Notes under the pieces: model-generated
The model's input: only the letters and a program-made list of their open reading frames with translations
Told to the model about the DNA's origin: nothing
Databases searched by the model: none
Made by a program: the position numbers and the translations under genes
Origin: Prevotellaceae bacterium
Lineage (GTDB): Bacteria; Bacteroidota; Bacteroidia; Bacteroidales; UBA932
NCBI GenBank assembly: GCA_031257655.1
Contig: JAIROF010000131.1
Span: 1-12,002 of the forward strand
Length of the DNA: 12,002 nucleotides
Direction of reading: 5' to 3'
In this document: one piece after another, positions 11,982-12,002 of the stretch
How positions within the stretch are numbered: position 1 is the first letter of the stretch
How the letters are laid out: each line of letters starts with the position of its first letter

Positions 11982-12002
11982 ATGCCTGCAAAAAATTCCC
12001 AA
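11982..12002 (+). CDS. possible start of a gene leaving the window
   Basis: An ATG at 11982 opens seven codons (MPAKNSQ) up to the window end, downstream of a well-matched promoter. Nothing can be said of the product. An ATG at 11954 is closer to the promoter but stops after seven codons. Confidence 0.35.

Overview
The window looks like chromosomal DNA from a Bacteroidota (Bacteroidales-like) bacterium of moderate GC content. Four things point there: an omega subunit of the Bacteroidota type, a PorD/DUF4835 protein of the type IX secretion system, the gene order bamD-rpoZ-coaBC-porD-recN, and promoters that repeatedly match the Bacteroidota form (TTTG or TTG, 19-20 bp, then TAnnTTTG). No species can be named from this sequence.

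Left part (1-8918): all large genes are on the minus strand, so transcription runs right to left. gmd and fcl form a tight pair making GDP-L-fucose from GDP-mannose. Then come trxB, with its own promoter, and the cluster bamD, rpoZ, coaBC, porD and recN: outer-membrane assembly, RNA polymerase, coenzyme A synthesis, type IX secretion and DNA repair. The first 246 bases hold only a possible 31-residue ORF and a folded inverted repeat.

Middle (8919-10370): gene-poor and repeat-rich. It contains the gmd promoter, a 16-bp palindrome, a degenerate tandem repeat, a broken ORF, a 121-bp MITE-like element with perfect 22-bp terminal inverted repeats and TAAA on both sides, a tRNA-Pro(GGG) with a good promoter, an unexplained palindrome-rich stretch, and two tandem terminators serving the gene to their right.

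Right part (10371-12002): two toxin-antitoxin loci side by side on the minus strand, both with an apparently intact antitoxin and a damaged toxin. The first is a HicAB locus whose hicA, not called as one ORF because it is broken, is interrupted at an (AG)6 tract. Removing one AG unit restores a full 61-residue HicA, which suggests phase variation or a recent slippage mutation. It has a strong promoter overlapped by a palindromic operator candidate. The second pairs a DUF2442-HTH antitoxin with the C-terminal stub of a DUF4160-like toxin whose front end is replaced by a CACAAAG-rich dispersed repeat. At the right edge a plus-strand promoter leads into the first seven codons of a gene that leaves the window.
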